Shown here: in pieces, positions 6,479 through 15,249 of the stretch | Position numbering within the stretch: the first letter of the stretch is position 1 | Layout: each line of letters opens with the position of its first letter | From: Sphingomonas sp. 67-36 | Lineage (GTDB): Bacteria; Pseudomonadota; Alphaproteobacteria; Sphingomonadales; Sphingomonadaceae | DNA: 64,000 nt | Reading direction: 5' to 3' | Assembly (NCBI GenBank): GCA_001897375.1 | Contig: MKSU01000028.1 | Location: 1 to 64,000, forward strand | Notes under the pieces: generated by a model | Told to the model about the DNA's origin: nothing | Database searches by the model: none | Seen by the model: only the letters and a program-made list of their open reading frames with translations | Made by a program: the position numbers and the translations under genes

Positions 6479-7480
6479 TCAGCCGGCGATCCGAAGAAAC
6501 CGAGCAGCATTGTCGTGCAGGATCAGCCTCTTCTGTTGCTCGGTTAGGAAGGGCGCGTTCTTGATACGCCCAATAGCAGCGCCGATCGCATCGGGCCAGA
6601 CCATGTTGTCAGAGCCAAACATGATACGCTTCTCCATGCCGGCGTCGATCAGCCGCTGAAGATACGGATAGAACTGCTTATCGGGATAGGCCCAGTCCAG
6701 CACCGCGATATCAACGTAGAGCTGCGGATGGGCGAACATCATCGCTATCATTGCGTCTGCGAACGGCCATCCGGCGTGAGCCGCATAGATGCGCAGCTTC
6801 GGATGCCGGGTTAGCACCGGTTCCAGGCGGAGGGGATCGCCGGCCGCGACACGATAGCCCGGCGTCGCAAAATAGGCTGTTCCGGGCGGTCCCGGTCCCA
6901 GATGGATGCCCACTGGAATGTCGTTTGCTTCGGCATAGGCGAAGTACGGCTCCATACGGGGATCGTCAGGCGCGATGCCAGCGTATTGAGTGGTAATCTC
7001 GCTCAGCGCTTGTACCTTGCCTTCGCCCTGAAGGCGGCGGAGCGTTTCGACGGACGGAAGCTTGCCGCTGCTGCCGAAGCCGACACTTGGCAAGATGTGG
7101 CCATCGGCGTGCTTACGGTAGTCCTCGACCACCGAAGCGTTGCCCCCCGCAAGCGCCAGGACGTTGAAACGCTTTAATTGGGCGATGCCCGCATCGCGAA
7201 GCGCTGCGGCATCGGTTGGCGACGACAGGACGTTCGAGCAAGTCGGGCGGCCGGTGAACCAGTCGACATAGGCGTTGATCGGCTTGCCCGGATCGCGTGG
7301 CGCCCATTCGGCATAGGGCGCGCACGCCTTGCCGCCTGGCGGACCTTCGTCATCCGGACGATCGGCGTGAAAATGCATATCGATCACGTCGAATCTTGCC
7401 TGAGCTTGTGCGCTCGGTGCCAGGGGGATGAGAAGAATTGCCGCTCGCGCAGCGGACATGCGAATGAGGTCAAGGATCAT
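6479..7480 (-). CDS. secreted amidohydrolase (amidohydrolase 2 family)
   Basis: The 333-residue protein has a signal peptide (about residues 1-27, ending SAQAQA) and a TIM-barrel metal-dependent hydrolase fold. Visible metal-binding elements are DMHFH at 34-38, GIHLGPG in the middle, AAHAGWPF, and a late Asp in MFGSDN. This is the amidohydrolase-related family that includes decarboxylases and lactone or amide hydrolases; the substrate cannot be read from sequence. The signal peptide places it in the periplasm, which is unusual for the family. It is a single gene within the island. Confidence 0.8.
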   Translation of the reverse strand: MILDLIRMSAARAAILLIPLAPSAQAQARFDVIDMHFHADRPDDEGPPGGKACAPYAEWAPRDPGKPINAYVDWFTGRPTCSNVLSSPTDAAALRDAGIAQLKRFNVLALAGGNASVVEDYRKHADGHILPSVGFGSSGKLPSVETLRRLQGEGKVQALSEITTQYAGIAPDDPRMEPYFAYAEANDIPVGIHLGPGPPGTAYFATPGYRVAAGDPLRLEPVLTRHPKLRIYAAHAGWPFADAMIAMMFAHPQLYVDIAVLDWAYPDKQFYPYLQRLIDAGMEKRIMFGSDNMVWPDAIGAAIGRIKNAPFLTEQQKRLILHDNAARFLRIAG

Positions 7481-7562
7481 GGACTGCCCCCACAGTTACC
7501 CCATGGCGCTTATCATCAGCAACGGCAAACAGCCGTCACTATCTCCTTTACCGCAATTTCCC

Positions 7563-7973
7563 CTACGCTGCGTGAGCGAGCCGCGAGAAGTACATGACGG
7601 TTTTCGGCGACGCCGTGAACAGAAGCACGCGCATTCGCTCGTCGAAATCGTCGGCCTTGAACCCGGCAATATCGTCGACCGGGTCGCGCAGGATCATCGT
7701 CCAGTCGCCGAACTCCCTGTGGTCGATATTCGTGTCTGAAAGGGTCGTGATATCCTTATGCCGGTGATCGGCAAACAGCCTCTCCAGCAATCCGGTGATG
7801 CTCTCTGCGCTACCCTCGATCACCTGAAGGAAATCCGCGCCTTCGACATAGAGGATGCCGGAAATCCCATCCACGCCGTTGAGGGCTTGGGCGGCCTTCA
7901 ATATCTCCGCCGCGTCGTCGGCCGCGCGCCCTGAGAGAGCGGTCGTTGTGCTGCGGTAAATCACTTGTCGCAT
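7563..7973 (-). CDS. stand-alone BLUF photoreceptor
   Basis: The 136-residue protein consists only of a BLUF (blue light using FAD) domain. It starts QVIYRSTTT, with the flavin-proximal Tyr. It continues with GISGILYVEGADFLQVIEG and ends with REFGDWTMILRD. BLUF domains switch hydrogen bonding around FAD on blue light and pass the change to a partner. With no output domain it must act through another protein. The neighbours are a periplasmic hydrolase and a PEP-CTERM protein, and no obvious partner is present. Confidence 0.9.
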   Translation of the reverse strand: MRQVIYRSTTTALSGRAADDAAEILKAAQALNGVDGISGILYVEGADFLQVIEGSAESITGLLERLFADHRHKDITTLSDTNIDHREFGDWTMILRDPVDDIAGFKADDFDERMRVLLFTASPKTVMYFSRLAHAA

Positions 7974-8024
7974 CTAAGCGATATGCGTCGGGGGCGCGCC
8001 TGTCGCAAGGTTGGGTTAGCGAAG

Positions 8025-8190
8025 CTATCCCACCACACTCGTTCCCGGCGCAGCGATCGTCCACGCCGCAAGCGCGACCGCCAAGGGTCATCGCTGCCTC
8101 GTCGCGGATCAGCGTAACGCTCTCCGCGTGAAAATGGTCGAGGGCGGTCGAGAACGCTCGATCGGCTTTATGCCCCGTTGCATCCTGCCG
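8025..8190 (-). pseudogene. broken small membrane-protein gene
   Basis: One leftward frame reads GHKADRAFSTALDHFHAESV then TLIRDEAAMTLGG. A one-base shift at that point gives LAVALAAWTIAAPGTSVVG and a TAG at 8025-8027. Joined, this would be a small protein with a C-terminal transmembrane helix. The tail resembles the small ORF ending at 5016 (ALATLMIAALGMSVVG). No clear start codon is visible. I read it as a decayed gene, with low certainty. Confidence 0.3.
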
Positions 8191-8230
8191 ATAAAAGTGC
8201 CGGGCGGTCCACCGAGTAGGTGGCCGCCCG
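8191..8230 (-). terminator. rho-independent terminator after the PEP-CTERM gene
   Basis: In the leftward direction the sequence forms CGGGCGGCCACC-TACTC-GGTGGaCCGCCCG, a 12-bp stem with one bulged base. A GCACTTTTAT tail follows. It lies 27 bases past the stop of the gene at 8258-8842. Confidence 0.65.
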
Positions 8231-8257
8231 AGATCAGGAAGGTTTGGGTGCGAGAGT

Positions 8258-8842
8258 TCAGGCGTCGGCGCCGGCCGCAATGCGCTTGATCTTCTCATCG
8301 AAGCGAACGTCCGAGCGAATCTTGGCACGCCGCATCGCAAAACCAATAGCGCCGAAGCCGAGGATCATGAGCGCCCAGGTCGCAGGCTCGGGCACGCCGC
8401 CAGAGGCGAACGACAGGAATACTGTGTCGCCACTATTGAAAGACATTCCGTTCCAATTGATTGCAAGCTGGTTGCCGGTCACCGAAATTCGGGATGGGTC
8501 GATACCCGTCGCCGAAAGGATCGACGAAAAAACGCCGGAGTTATTGGTAAAGACCAGTCCGTTAAATGCGCTACTCGACCACGACACGCTCGGCGCTGTC
8601 AGAGTCAGCGATGAATTGGCGAAATCGATAGATATTGGTAGGCCATCGACGGTCACAGTCGATTCAATACCGCTTCCGACCGTAAAAGTGGACGGAGAGG
8701 CGGAATAATTGTAGTAGTCCGTTCCGAGCGCTGGAAAGTTATACGCTACCGAAATAACGTTACCGTTTAGCTGTGCGTTGGCGGCAGTCGCGCCTAGCGA
8801 GGCCGCCAGAGCTGCGCCCGCGATCAGAATCGCCTTGAGCAT
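8258..8842 (-). CDS. PEP-CTERM (PEPxxWA) sorting-domain protein, secreted
   Basis: The 194-residue protein has a signal peptide (MLKAILIAGAALAASLGATA, cleaved near ANA) and a Ser/Thr-rich beta-type middle. Its C-terminal sorting signal is PEPATWALMILGFGAIGF followed by AMRR. After the Arg cluster come about 22 more residues (SDVRFDEKIKRIAAGADA at the end), longer than most such tails. It is the second PEP-CTERM gene of the island. The exosortase encoded at 56406-57302 or another in the genome would process it. The function of the mature part is unknown. Confidence 0.85.
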   Translation of the reverse strand: MLKAILIAGAALAASLGATAANAQLNGNVISVAYNFPALGTDYYNYSASPSTFTVGSGIESTVTVDGLPISIDFANSSLTLTAPSVSWSSSAFNGLVFTNNSGVFSSILSATGIDPSRISVTGNQLAINWNGMSFNSGDTVFLSFASGGVPEPATWALMILGFGAIGFAMRRAKIRSDVRFDEKIKRIAAGADA

Positions 8843-8972
8843 TTAACTTATCCCTTGTTTCCGTCCGCATGTGTATCGGACCAGCGGGAGGTGGATTAAT
8901 GGGGGGTTAACGCTATAACAATGCGTATTATTTTGCGAGATGTCCCCGATCGAGACAACGATATCCCACTTC

Positions 8973-9341
8973 TCAAAGAAGTCCTCTCCCCCTCATGCTG
9001 AAGACCTCGCCCCGCCCAACGATCAGATGGTCGTGCACCGAAATATCGAATACCTTCGCGGCTTCGACGACGACCCGCGTGACGGAAATGTCTGCACTGG
9101 CAGGCGTCGGATCGCCGGAGGGGTGATTGTGGATGAGTATCAGCGCTGACGCTCCTGCCTCCAGCGCGCCGCGAACGACCTCGCGTGGATAGAGCGGCGC
9201 GGTGTCGACCGTTCCTTCCTGAATCTTCTCGGAAATAAGTTGGTTGCGTCCATCGAGGTACAGGGTGCGCGCTTGTTCCGTCATTTGCCCCGCCAGTTCG
9301 GCGCGAGCATAGTCCGTGACGGCGCGCCAATTATCAAACAC
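8973..9341 (-). pseudogene. radC: RadC-like JAB/MPN domain, N-terminally truncated by an IS3 scar
   Basis: The frame encodes the C-terminal MPN domain of RadC: TLYLDGRNQLISEKIQEGTV, YPREVVRGALEAGASALILI, the metal motif HNHPSGDPTPASAD, and VHDHLIVG. Intact RadC proteins are about 220 residues with an N-terminal helix-hairpin-helix part; here that part is missing. The open frame begins at a GTG that is actually the Val of the IS3 transposase sequence NQRWSFDFV, fused in phase to FDNWRAV. The catalytic residues look intact, but there is no natural start. Its role in the cell is unclear even for complete members. Confidence 0.75.
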
Positions 9342-9720
9342 GAAGTCGAACGACCAGCGCTGGTTGGGTCCTGCGGGATCGCCATCGGCGCCGGCGTGCC
9401 CAACGCTCGTTTCCGGCCGCCACGCTTGCGCACCGTCAATCGCTCCTCGCGATACAGCCGGTACACCTACTTCTTCAGGTTCATGCCTTTGCCCTCACGC
9501 CGCAGCTGGATCGCCAGTCGCCGGTAGCCGAACCGACGACGCTCGTTCGCAATCTCGCGCGTCCGCTTGCGGACAGCATCGTCCTTCCCGCGAAGCGGCT
9601 CATATTGCCACGCCGACCGATTGACCCCGATCAGCCTGCAGGCACGACGCTCAGAGAAACCGTGTTCGACGCCAGCAGCGTTACCGTGAACGGCCCGATG
9701 AGTAGCACGCGCGTTGATCA
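9339..9720 (-). pseudogene. IS3-family transposase (OrfB) remnant
   Basis: Leftward translation shows IS3 OrfB landmarks in order: SERRACRLIGVNRSAWQYE, then REIANERRRFGYRRLAIQLR, GMNLKK, YRLYREERLTVRKRGGRKRA, and finally NQRWSFDFV. An in-frame TAG interrupts it after MNLKK (near 9466). A one-base frameshift occurs just before NQRWSF (near 9365). Everything downstream of DFV, including the rest of the DDE catalytic domain, is gone and replaced by radC. The right-hand end is uncertain. No terminal inverted repeat could be identified. Confidence 0.75.
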
Positions 9721-9831
9721 ATCGTCGCTCGCGATCGAGGTGATGACCCGAATCCCTCTGTCGAAAACGAAGATTGGGCGGGGCGCATGTCAGCTTGCCG
9801 ATGCGCCGGCCAATCGAAAATTCTGACGACA

Positions 9832-12800
9832 TCAACTGTCCAAAGCCGCCTTGAAGGCGCGCTTGTTCTTGCTGATGAAGTTGAACAGCACCTTTTCGCC
9901 TTCGCGTGTTGCCAAGCCTTCAGTTAGCATGTCCGCCGGATTCGACACGTTGACGAACTTGAAATTAAGCCGGTCATCACCACCGCCCGAGAGACCACCG
10001 TTGAAGCGGTGGCGAGGATCGTCGGTGGTGAGAACCTCTTCGTTGCGCCGAAGGACCGCGCCTACCTCATCGGGAGCGAACCCCGCGATGCCGCCGGTAT
10101 GATAGCGCACCGCGTTGGCGAACATCTCCGCAACGACATTGCGCTTGGCACCGCCTGGTGAGCCAACGATGCCGCCGCTGTGATACACGCCGTTCCACCC
10201 ATCGGTCCCAACTGATCCTCCGCCCCCCGACGACGGAACTGGGACGCCGAGGGCACGCAGTATCGCAATCGCCGCCGCATAGGCGAGCATCTGAATGATC
10301 ATCTGCGCGATGGCAGAGATAAAGGTGGATGCGAATTCTAGCACGGCATTGCCGAGCGACTTGAACACGTTTTCGCCGGCAGCAATCTTGTTTATGAAAT
10401 TCGTGAACGCGCTGGCGAGGTTGGAACTGAACGCTTGAGCGATCGACTGCGCTGATACGCCAAGCACTTTACCCCATTCTTGGGATTTTTTCTTTGCAAG
10501 TTCGAGCTTGTCGATGATGATATCAAGCTGGGACTCGTCCAGAATACCAAGTTCAGCCCGTTCAGTAGCATGATCGTCACCGCGCAACGCCTGATAAAAG
10601 GCGATCAGCTTATCATAAGCGTCTTGGATACCATCACCCAAGGCGCGGATTTCGTCCTCTTTCTTCCGCGCAGCCGATTCATCACCGATCGAACGCAGAT
10701 ACTCGGCCTGCTCACGAAGCAGGTCTCGCTGCGCCGTCAGGTCGTCAAGCGGACGCTGAAGTTCGTCAACCTGAGCCTTCAATGCCTCTTTCGCATGAGC
10801 GACATCGAAGTATGCTGCCGCCAGTTCGCGAGCACGAGCGATCTGCTCCGGCGTCACAACGACAGCAGATTCGCCAGGTTTCAGGTTCTTGTTCGCGTCT
10901 TCCGCTTTCTGCCGGAGTTCCCGCTCAGCGTCCTCGATCGCCTTCTGACGCTGAACTACGAGCAGGGCGGTGCCATATAGCCCGTTTTCTTTCTCCAGCG
11001 CCTTGATCGCATCTTCACGATCTTCGTTACCGTGGCGGATCGCCTGGTTCAGCGCATTCTGGCGATCGATGTTCGATTGCTGGATGCGCGCCTGCTCTTC
11101 GGCCAATCCAGCTTGTGCGCTGCCGGTGTCGCCGACGCGATTTGCGATGAAGGCGCGCAACTCGCCGGCCGTCCGGTATCGCCCGGCACCACTATCGGTT
11201 CGAAGGTACTGGCGATTGCCGTTGAGCACCTGATCAGCGGTGCGAGGATTCTGCCGACGCAGTATCTGGTCGACCGGCACATTATCGCCCGCCTGAAGCA
11301 CGGCTTTCGCGCCGGCAGGGCCGAGGAAGTGCGCAAGGTAGAGGTTGCCGGCACTGACCTTTGCCCCGAAGCTCTCAAGGAACTTCGCGTTCTCGCGAGC
11401 ATATTGATCAATTACACCCTTGGCGATCCGCTCATTCTCGCGAAGAGCAAGGATTTGCTGCGTGCCAAGTGTCTGATCGGCGCCCGGCGTGCGACGGTAC
11501 ACGTCGACAAACGTACCTTCGGTAAATTGTCCGTATCCCTTGGCCGACGAATAGGGGTTCTTTGCCGTTCCGCCTTCCGCGCCGACGACACGGCGCTCGA
11601 ATTGCTGGATCTCACGTTCCCGCTCGGCCGCTGCGGCCTTCCGGGCAGTATCGTTCTCCTTGTCGATCTTCGCCGCTTCCTTGGCGACGGCCATTTCGCG
11701 AACCCGCCCGGCAATGATAGCGTCGCCGGTGTTCTTGATCTCCTGCTCGTAGGCGAGTTGGCCCGCCAGTGACGCGCGGCGCTGGCTGTCCGCTGCGCTC
11801 AACCCCTTCTGCCCGGCATCACGAAGCGCCTGAAGCTGCTCTTCCAGGGTGAGTTCGGCGAGGCGCTCGGTCCGGTGTTTCGCCTGCGTGCCGTTCGGAT
11901 CGTTGCTGAGCGTGTCCGGGGCGCTCTTTTCGAGGCGCGCCAACTCCGCTTCAGCATCGGCGAGCTGGCGGCGCGACTGGTCGACCAGATGCTGAAGCGT
12001 GCCGGCAATGGGAGACTTCCCGCTGCTGATGGTGGCTTCGTAGTCCGCGATATCCTTTTTCAGTTCGCGGATCTGGTTCTGAACCTTCGCGATATTGGCG
12101 GCAGCGGAAGTCGCATCCGGCGTATTGTGGCCGAGCGCACCGGCAATCGCATCGCCGACATCCTTCACCGCGCCGGCAAGTTCGTTGAGAATGGCAATCG
12201 TGGCGCGGATCGGCAGAGAGTCGCCGATCCACTGCAGCAGCGCCTTCCATGCGTTGCCGAGTGACCGCGCAGCTTCGCTCCACGGCCCACGCTGCTTTTC
12301 GGCGGCTTCATCCTCCATGCGGATGTAGGCAAGTCGGGCTTCGGTGCGTGCCGCTTCAGCATTGCCGCTGTCGAACAGGGCGCGAATATGCTCGCGCTCC
12401 GACGCGGTGAGGAAATTCAATTTATCATCAAATTGCGCGACTGCATCAAAACCAGCCGAGAATGCGCTAGCAGCTTCTTTGGCCGCCTCCGGTAACGATT
12501 GCCCGAGACGCTCCGCGGTCTCCTGCGCAGCACGGCCCAATCCCTCCATCGCATCGATGGCAATGGATTTGTCGAGAAACGCATTGACGGCGGCGTCCGC
12601 ATCCTTGGCGCTTGCTCCGACACGCTCCAGTTTTTCGGCCTGATCCGCCAACGATGCGGGATCATAGTGCGCAGTATCTGCCCGGAAGGTCGTGAGGCTC
12701 GTAAAATCGCGAAGCCTGGACGCCTGATCGGCCGCCTCTTTCAAACCAGCGGCGAGCGCACCTATCGCAACTCCCGCACCAAGGACGGCGGGATTTTTCA

Positions 12801-14064
12801 ACGCTCCGACGACGCTACTCACCGCGCGCGGGAATAGCTGGAGAATTTGACCACCTTGTTGCGCAATAACCTGCGTGACATGCTGCCCTGAAGCCAGCCC
12901 TGTCACCACATCATTAATTTGGTAGCTAAGATTCTGAAGTTCGTATGGTCTCAGCCCGAACAAGCCGACGCTACCCGACCGACCACCTTCCAGCGCGGCC
13001 CGAGCACGGTTCGCATCGGCAGCGAGTTGCTCTTCCGCCATGGCCAGTTCGCGGGCACTGATCTTTCCGGCATCGGCGAGCAACTTGTAGCGAGCCAACG
13101 CGCTATTATAGCGCTCCTGGATCGCGGCCATGGGATCGAGGGCAGCCCGGAGTTGCTGCACCTCGCGGTCCATCGCTTCGGAGGCGACGGCGGCTTCGTG
13201 CTCTTTATTGACCAGTTCCGTCAGCGCGGAGATGGTGGCGCCGGAATCGACGGCCGAAACACGGCCAAGCCCGGTCGTCCGCTCGATCGCGGACTCGAGA
13301 TTGGCGCGCTCGGCAAGTTGGTTATTCACCAGGCGCTGCGCATCGGCATCGGCGCGCGCCGCCTCGGCACGACGGAATTCAGCATCGGCGGCAGCGAGGA
13401 TATCGGCCGCGCGTGCGGCGCTGCCAGTGGCGTCGGGGCGGTTGACGCCCGTGATCTCGTTGATGCGACGCTGGACTTCGGTGACGCGCTCGGCCGCCGC
13501 GGCCTGCTCGGACAAAGCCCGGTTGGTCAGTTCGATCTGTGCTTCGGCTTCCGCCTGCCCCTGCTTGATCGCCTCGCTGCTCGACGAGAGTTTCAGCAGC
13601 GACGACTGGGTGCGTTCGAGCTGGCTATTCTGCGTATCGATCGTCGCGAACAGTTTTCCGATTGCGCCCTCAAGCCGATCGGCCTCAGCACGAACGGCAG
13701 CGTAGGTTTTGGCGACATCCTTTGCGGAGTCTTCAGTGCGCGGCCCGACGAAATTATCGAGGCTGGAAAGGACGCGCTTCGCCTCGGCCTGCTGCTGGAG
13801 CAGCGCGGCATAAGCGGCGTTGTTCTCCTGGATCGTCGCCCGCTGGCGATCGACCGCCGAGCCAGCCTTCTCCATCGAACCGGAGATGGTCGCCGCGGCC
13901 TTGTCGAGCGCGCCGAGTGTCCGCGCCAGATCGGCGAGATCTGTCGTGCCGACGCGGGCCTCGCCGAGAAGGTTATCAAGTGCATCGGCGAGGCCCGCAA
14001 TAGCTTTTTCACCCTCCGTCCGGGCGCGGACGATAAGGTTCACGTCAGTATTGCGGGTGGTCAT
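9832..14064 (-). CDS. phage tail tape-measure protein with internal muralytic domain
   Basis: The 1410-residue protein begins VNLIVRARTEGEKAIAGLAD, as typical for tape-measure proteins. Long coiled-coil and Ala-rich regions run to about residue 350. The conserved segment LSYQINDVVTGLASGQHVTQ precedes a hydrophobic patch. Around residues 820-960 lies a lysozyme/transglycosylase-like domain (RRVVGAEGGTAKNPY, AKGYGQFTEGTF) that would open peptidoglycan during DNA entry. The C-terminus has the hydrophobic and Gly-rich segments seen in complete members (YHSGGIVGSPGGAKRN). It sets tail length and is ejected into the host. The frame is intact, but no other tail structural genes remain nearby. Confidence 0.88.
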   Translation of the reverse strand: MTTRNTDVNLIVRARTEGEKAIAGLADALDNLLGEARVGTTDLADLARTLGALDKAAATISGSMEKAGSAVDRQRATIQENNAAYAALLQQQAEAKRVLSSLDNFVGPRTEDSAKDVAKTYAAVRAEADRLEGAIGKLFATIDTQNSQLERTQSSLLKLSSSSEAIKQGQAEAEAQIELTNRALSEQAAAAERVTEVQRRINEITGVNRPDATGSAARAADILAAADAEFRRAEAARADADAQRLVNNQLAERANLESAIERTTGLGRVSAVDSGATISALTELVNKEHEAAVASEAMDREVQQLRAALDPMAAIQERYNSALARYKLLADAGKISARELAMAEEQLAADANRARAALEGGRSGSVGLFGLRPYELQNLSYQINDVVTGLASGQHVTQVIAQQGGQILQLFPRAVSSVVGALKNPAVLGAGVAIGALAAGLKEAADQASRLRDFTSLTTFRADTAHYDPASLADQAEKLERVGASAKDADAAVNAFLDKSIAIDAMEGLGRAAQETAERLGQSLPEAAKEAASAFSAGFDAVAQFDDKLNFLTASEREHIRALFDSGNAEAARTEARLAYIRMEDEAAEKQRGPWSEAARSLGNAWKALLQWIGDSLPIRATIAILNELAGAVKDVGDAIAGALGHNTPDATSAAANIAKVQNQIRELKKDIADYEATISSGKSPIAGTLQHLVDQSRRQLADAEAELARLEKSAPDTLSNDPNGTQAKHRTERLAELTLEEQLQALRDAGQKGLSAADSQRRASLAGQLAYEQEIKNTGDAIIAGRVREMAVAKEAAKIDKENDTARKAAAAEREREIQQFERRVVGAEGGTAKNPYSSAKGYGQFTEGTFVDVYRRTPGADQTLGTQQILALRENERIAKGVIDQYARENAKFLESFGAKVSAGNLYLAHFLGPAGAKAVLQAGDNVPVDQILRRQNPRTADQVLNGNRQYLRTDSGAGRYRTAGELRAFIANRVGDTGSAQAGLAEEQARIQQSNIDRQNALNQAIRHGNEDREDAIKALEKENGLYGTALLVVQRQKAIEDAERELRQKAEDANKNLKPGESAVVVTPEQIARARELAAAYFDVAHAKEALKAQVDELQRPLDDLTAQRDLLREQAEYLRSIGDESAARKKEDEIRALGDGIQDAYDKLIAFYQALRGDDHATERAELGILDESQLDIIIDKLELAKKKSQEWGKVLGVSAQSIAQAFSSNLASAFTNFINKIAAGENVFKSLGNAVLEFASTFISAIAQMIIQMLAYAAAIAILRALGVPVPSSGGGGSVGTDGWNGVYHSGGIVGSPGGAKRNVVAEMFANAVRYHTGGIAGFAPDEVGAVLRRNEEVLTTDDPRHRFNGGLSGGGDDRLNFKFVNVSNPADMLTEGLATREGEKVLFNFISKNKRAFKAALDS

Positions 14065-14462
14065 TTGCCCTCCCTTTCAATCAGATATTTGCTGTACGAC
14101 CTGAGGTGCTCCCGGATGATTTCTTGCAATTCGCCGGGCATGCAATGCGCTATTGTTTCACGCAAAACCTCGAAACAACCTACCAGGAGTGATCCACCTT
14201 CCTGGAGTCGATCAACTTCCCGCCTTTTCAGCCACGAGCCGCGCCATACAATCGAGCGTTGGATTTCAGAAAAGTGCGCAATCGTAAGAACGGCTCCTTT
14301 CAAGGGGTTTTCGCGAAATTCGCTATATCGAGCAGCGTCATCGATCGCGTTAGCGAGAATCAAGGCGTTCTCTTCCAAGATGATCGTCACGTCATCAAGG
14401 GATAACGGGCGCACATTCGCCAATACGTTGTCGTTCGCCGGCCATGGCGCCTTGACGATCAC
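14061..14462 (-). CDS. hypothetical protein upstream of the tape measure
   Basis: This 133-residue protein is soluble and mainly helical by composition. It has no signal peptide and no recognised motif. Its stop overlaps the tape-measure start (ATGA, 14061-14064), showing translational coupling. In siphophage tail modules the gene just before the tape measure is normally a tail assembly chaperone or a small tail protein, so a tail-related role is inferred from position only. The start at 14462 is the first of the frame and has no obvious ribosome site. Confidence 0.55.
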   Translation of the reverse strand: MIVKAPWPANDNVLANVRPLSLDDVTIILEENALILANAIDDAARYSEFRENPLKGAVLTIAHFSEIQRSIVWRGSWLKRREVDRLQEGGSLLVGCFEVLRETIAHCMPGELQEIIREHLRSYSKYLIEREGK

Positions 14463-14722
14463 GCGACACGACTGATGAACGATTGAACCATAAGGCTCGA
14501 TAAAAATTCATGGTGTGCAAGTTAATGCCGAAGATTCACTCCGGTTTGCACAACGCCATCATCAGCGTCATCGCGGCATGACAAATTTTCAGTCGGCAAA
14601 TTCACTATAATAGTTATAAATCACTATTGCAGTTATTATGAACTTTTGCGTGTTTTTTACTTGAAACAAAATATCTATTGAGAAATATTAATCACACGAA
14701 TCGAATATGGAGGCGTTTAGCG
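14463..14722. other. AT-rich intergenic region
   Basis: The region separates the leftward tail genes from the small rightward ORF at 14723. It is much AT-richer than its surroundings. It contains a pair of related 16-base repeats (14602-14617 and 14621-14636) and T-rich runs near 14650. It probably holds divergent promoters. No convincing gene is visible. Confidence 0.5.
14602..14636. promoter_or_regulatory. tandem TCACTATnnnAGTTAT repeats, possible operator
   Basis: TCACTATAATAGTTAT (14602-14617) and TCACTATTGCAGTTAT (14621-14636) match at 13 of 16 positions and sit 19 bases apart. The first contains the perfect inverted repeat ACTAT-A-ATAGT. Tandem, roughly palindromic AT-rich sites between divergent genes are typical of repressor binding, but no repressor gene is in sight. 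Confidence 0.35.
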
Positions 14723-14974
14723 ATGGACTATCATCCAGACGTATGCTTTGACGAGAATGGGACATGGTCGCCCAACCGTAGCGGTGGTTACGCAAAAAAT
14801 TGCGCGCGGGGCCGCGATATCGCGGATTCGCTGATTGCCATCATTCAGGAGAATGGATTTACGCCCCAACTCGGCCATACGATGCACGCGATCGCTGAGG
14901 CCGGCGTCTTTGAAGGCGTCGAAATCGGTTTCTGCTCCCGAATCGCGGAGAGACTTTACGCCGCGCCGCGATAA
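14723..14974 (+). CDS. 83-residue hypothetical protein
   Basis: The protein begins MDYHPDVCFDENGTWSPNRS and ends IAERLYAAPR. It has no signal peptide, membrane helix or recognised domain. The ATG at 14723 follows a GGAGG site by nine bases, so it is preferred to the frame start at 14678. It is the last protein gene before the tRNA-Ser gene. Origin and function are unknown. Confidence 0.55.
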   Translation: MDYHPDVCFDENGTWSPNRSGGYAKNCARGRDIADSLIAIIQENGFTPQLGHTMHAIAEAGVFEGVEIGFCSRIAERLYAAPR

Positions 14975-15057
14975 GCCGGCATGGCGGTTCAATGCTAGGG
15001 CGGATGATAGGGCAAAACCCCAGATCTGCAAAAATATCTAATTATTTCAGCGTGTTA

Positions 15058-15148
15058 TGGCGGAGCGGGAGGGATTCGAACCCTCGATACGGTTTTGCCG
15101 TATACTCACTTTCCAGGCGAGCGCCTTCAACCACTCGGCCACCGCTCC
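15058..15148 (-). tRNA. tRNA-Ser(GGA), CCA encoded
   Basis: The minus strand folds as a long-variable-arm tRNA. The acceptor arms are GGAGCGG and CCGCTCC, followed by discriminator G and an encoded CCA (15058-15060). The D arm begins TGGCCGAG. The anticodon loop CTGGAAA has anticodon GGA at 15112-15114. The variable arm is TATACGGcaaaaCCGTAT-like, and the T arm is GGGTTCGAATCCC. The 3' end faces the phage-like island, the side at which tyrosine integrases usually insert. Confidence 0.95.
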
Positions 15149-15249
15149 GCATGCCTTGGGAGGCGACGCACTAGGCCGGGGCGGCGCGGGACGCAAGCAC
15201 TTGCGGTTCGCGATTGCGCGCCGCGCCGCGAGACGGCAGCATCGGCGGC

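Noticed and set aside
12919-14475. 518-codon open frame opposite the tape-measure gene
   Set aside because: It is the mirror of a well-supported long phage gene in GC-rich DNA and shows no domain or ribosome site.
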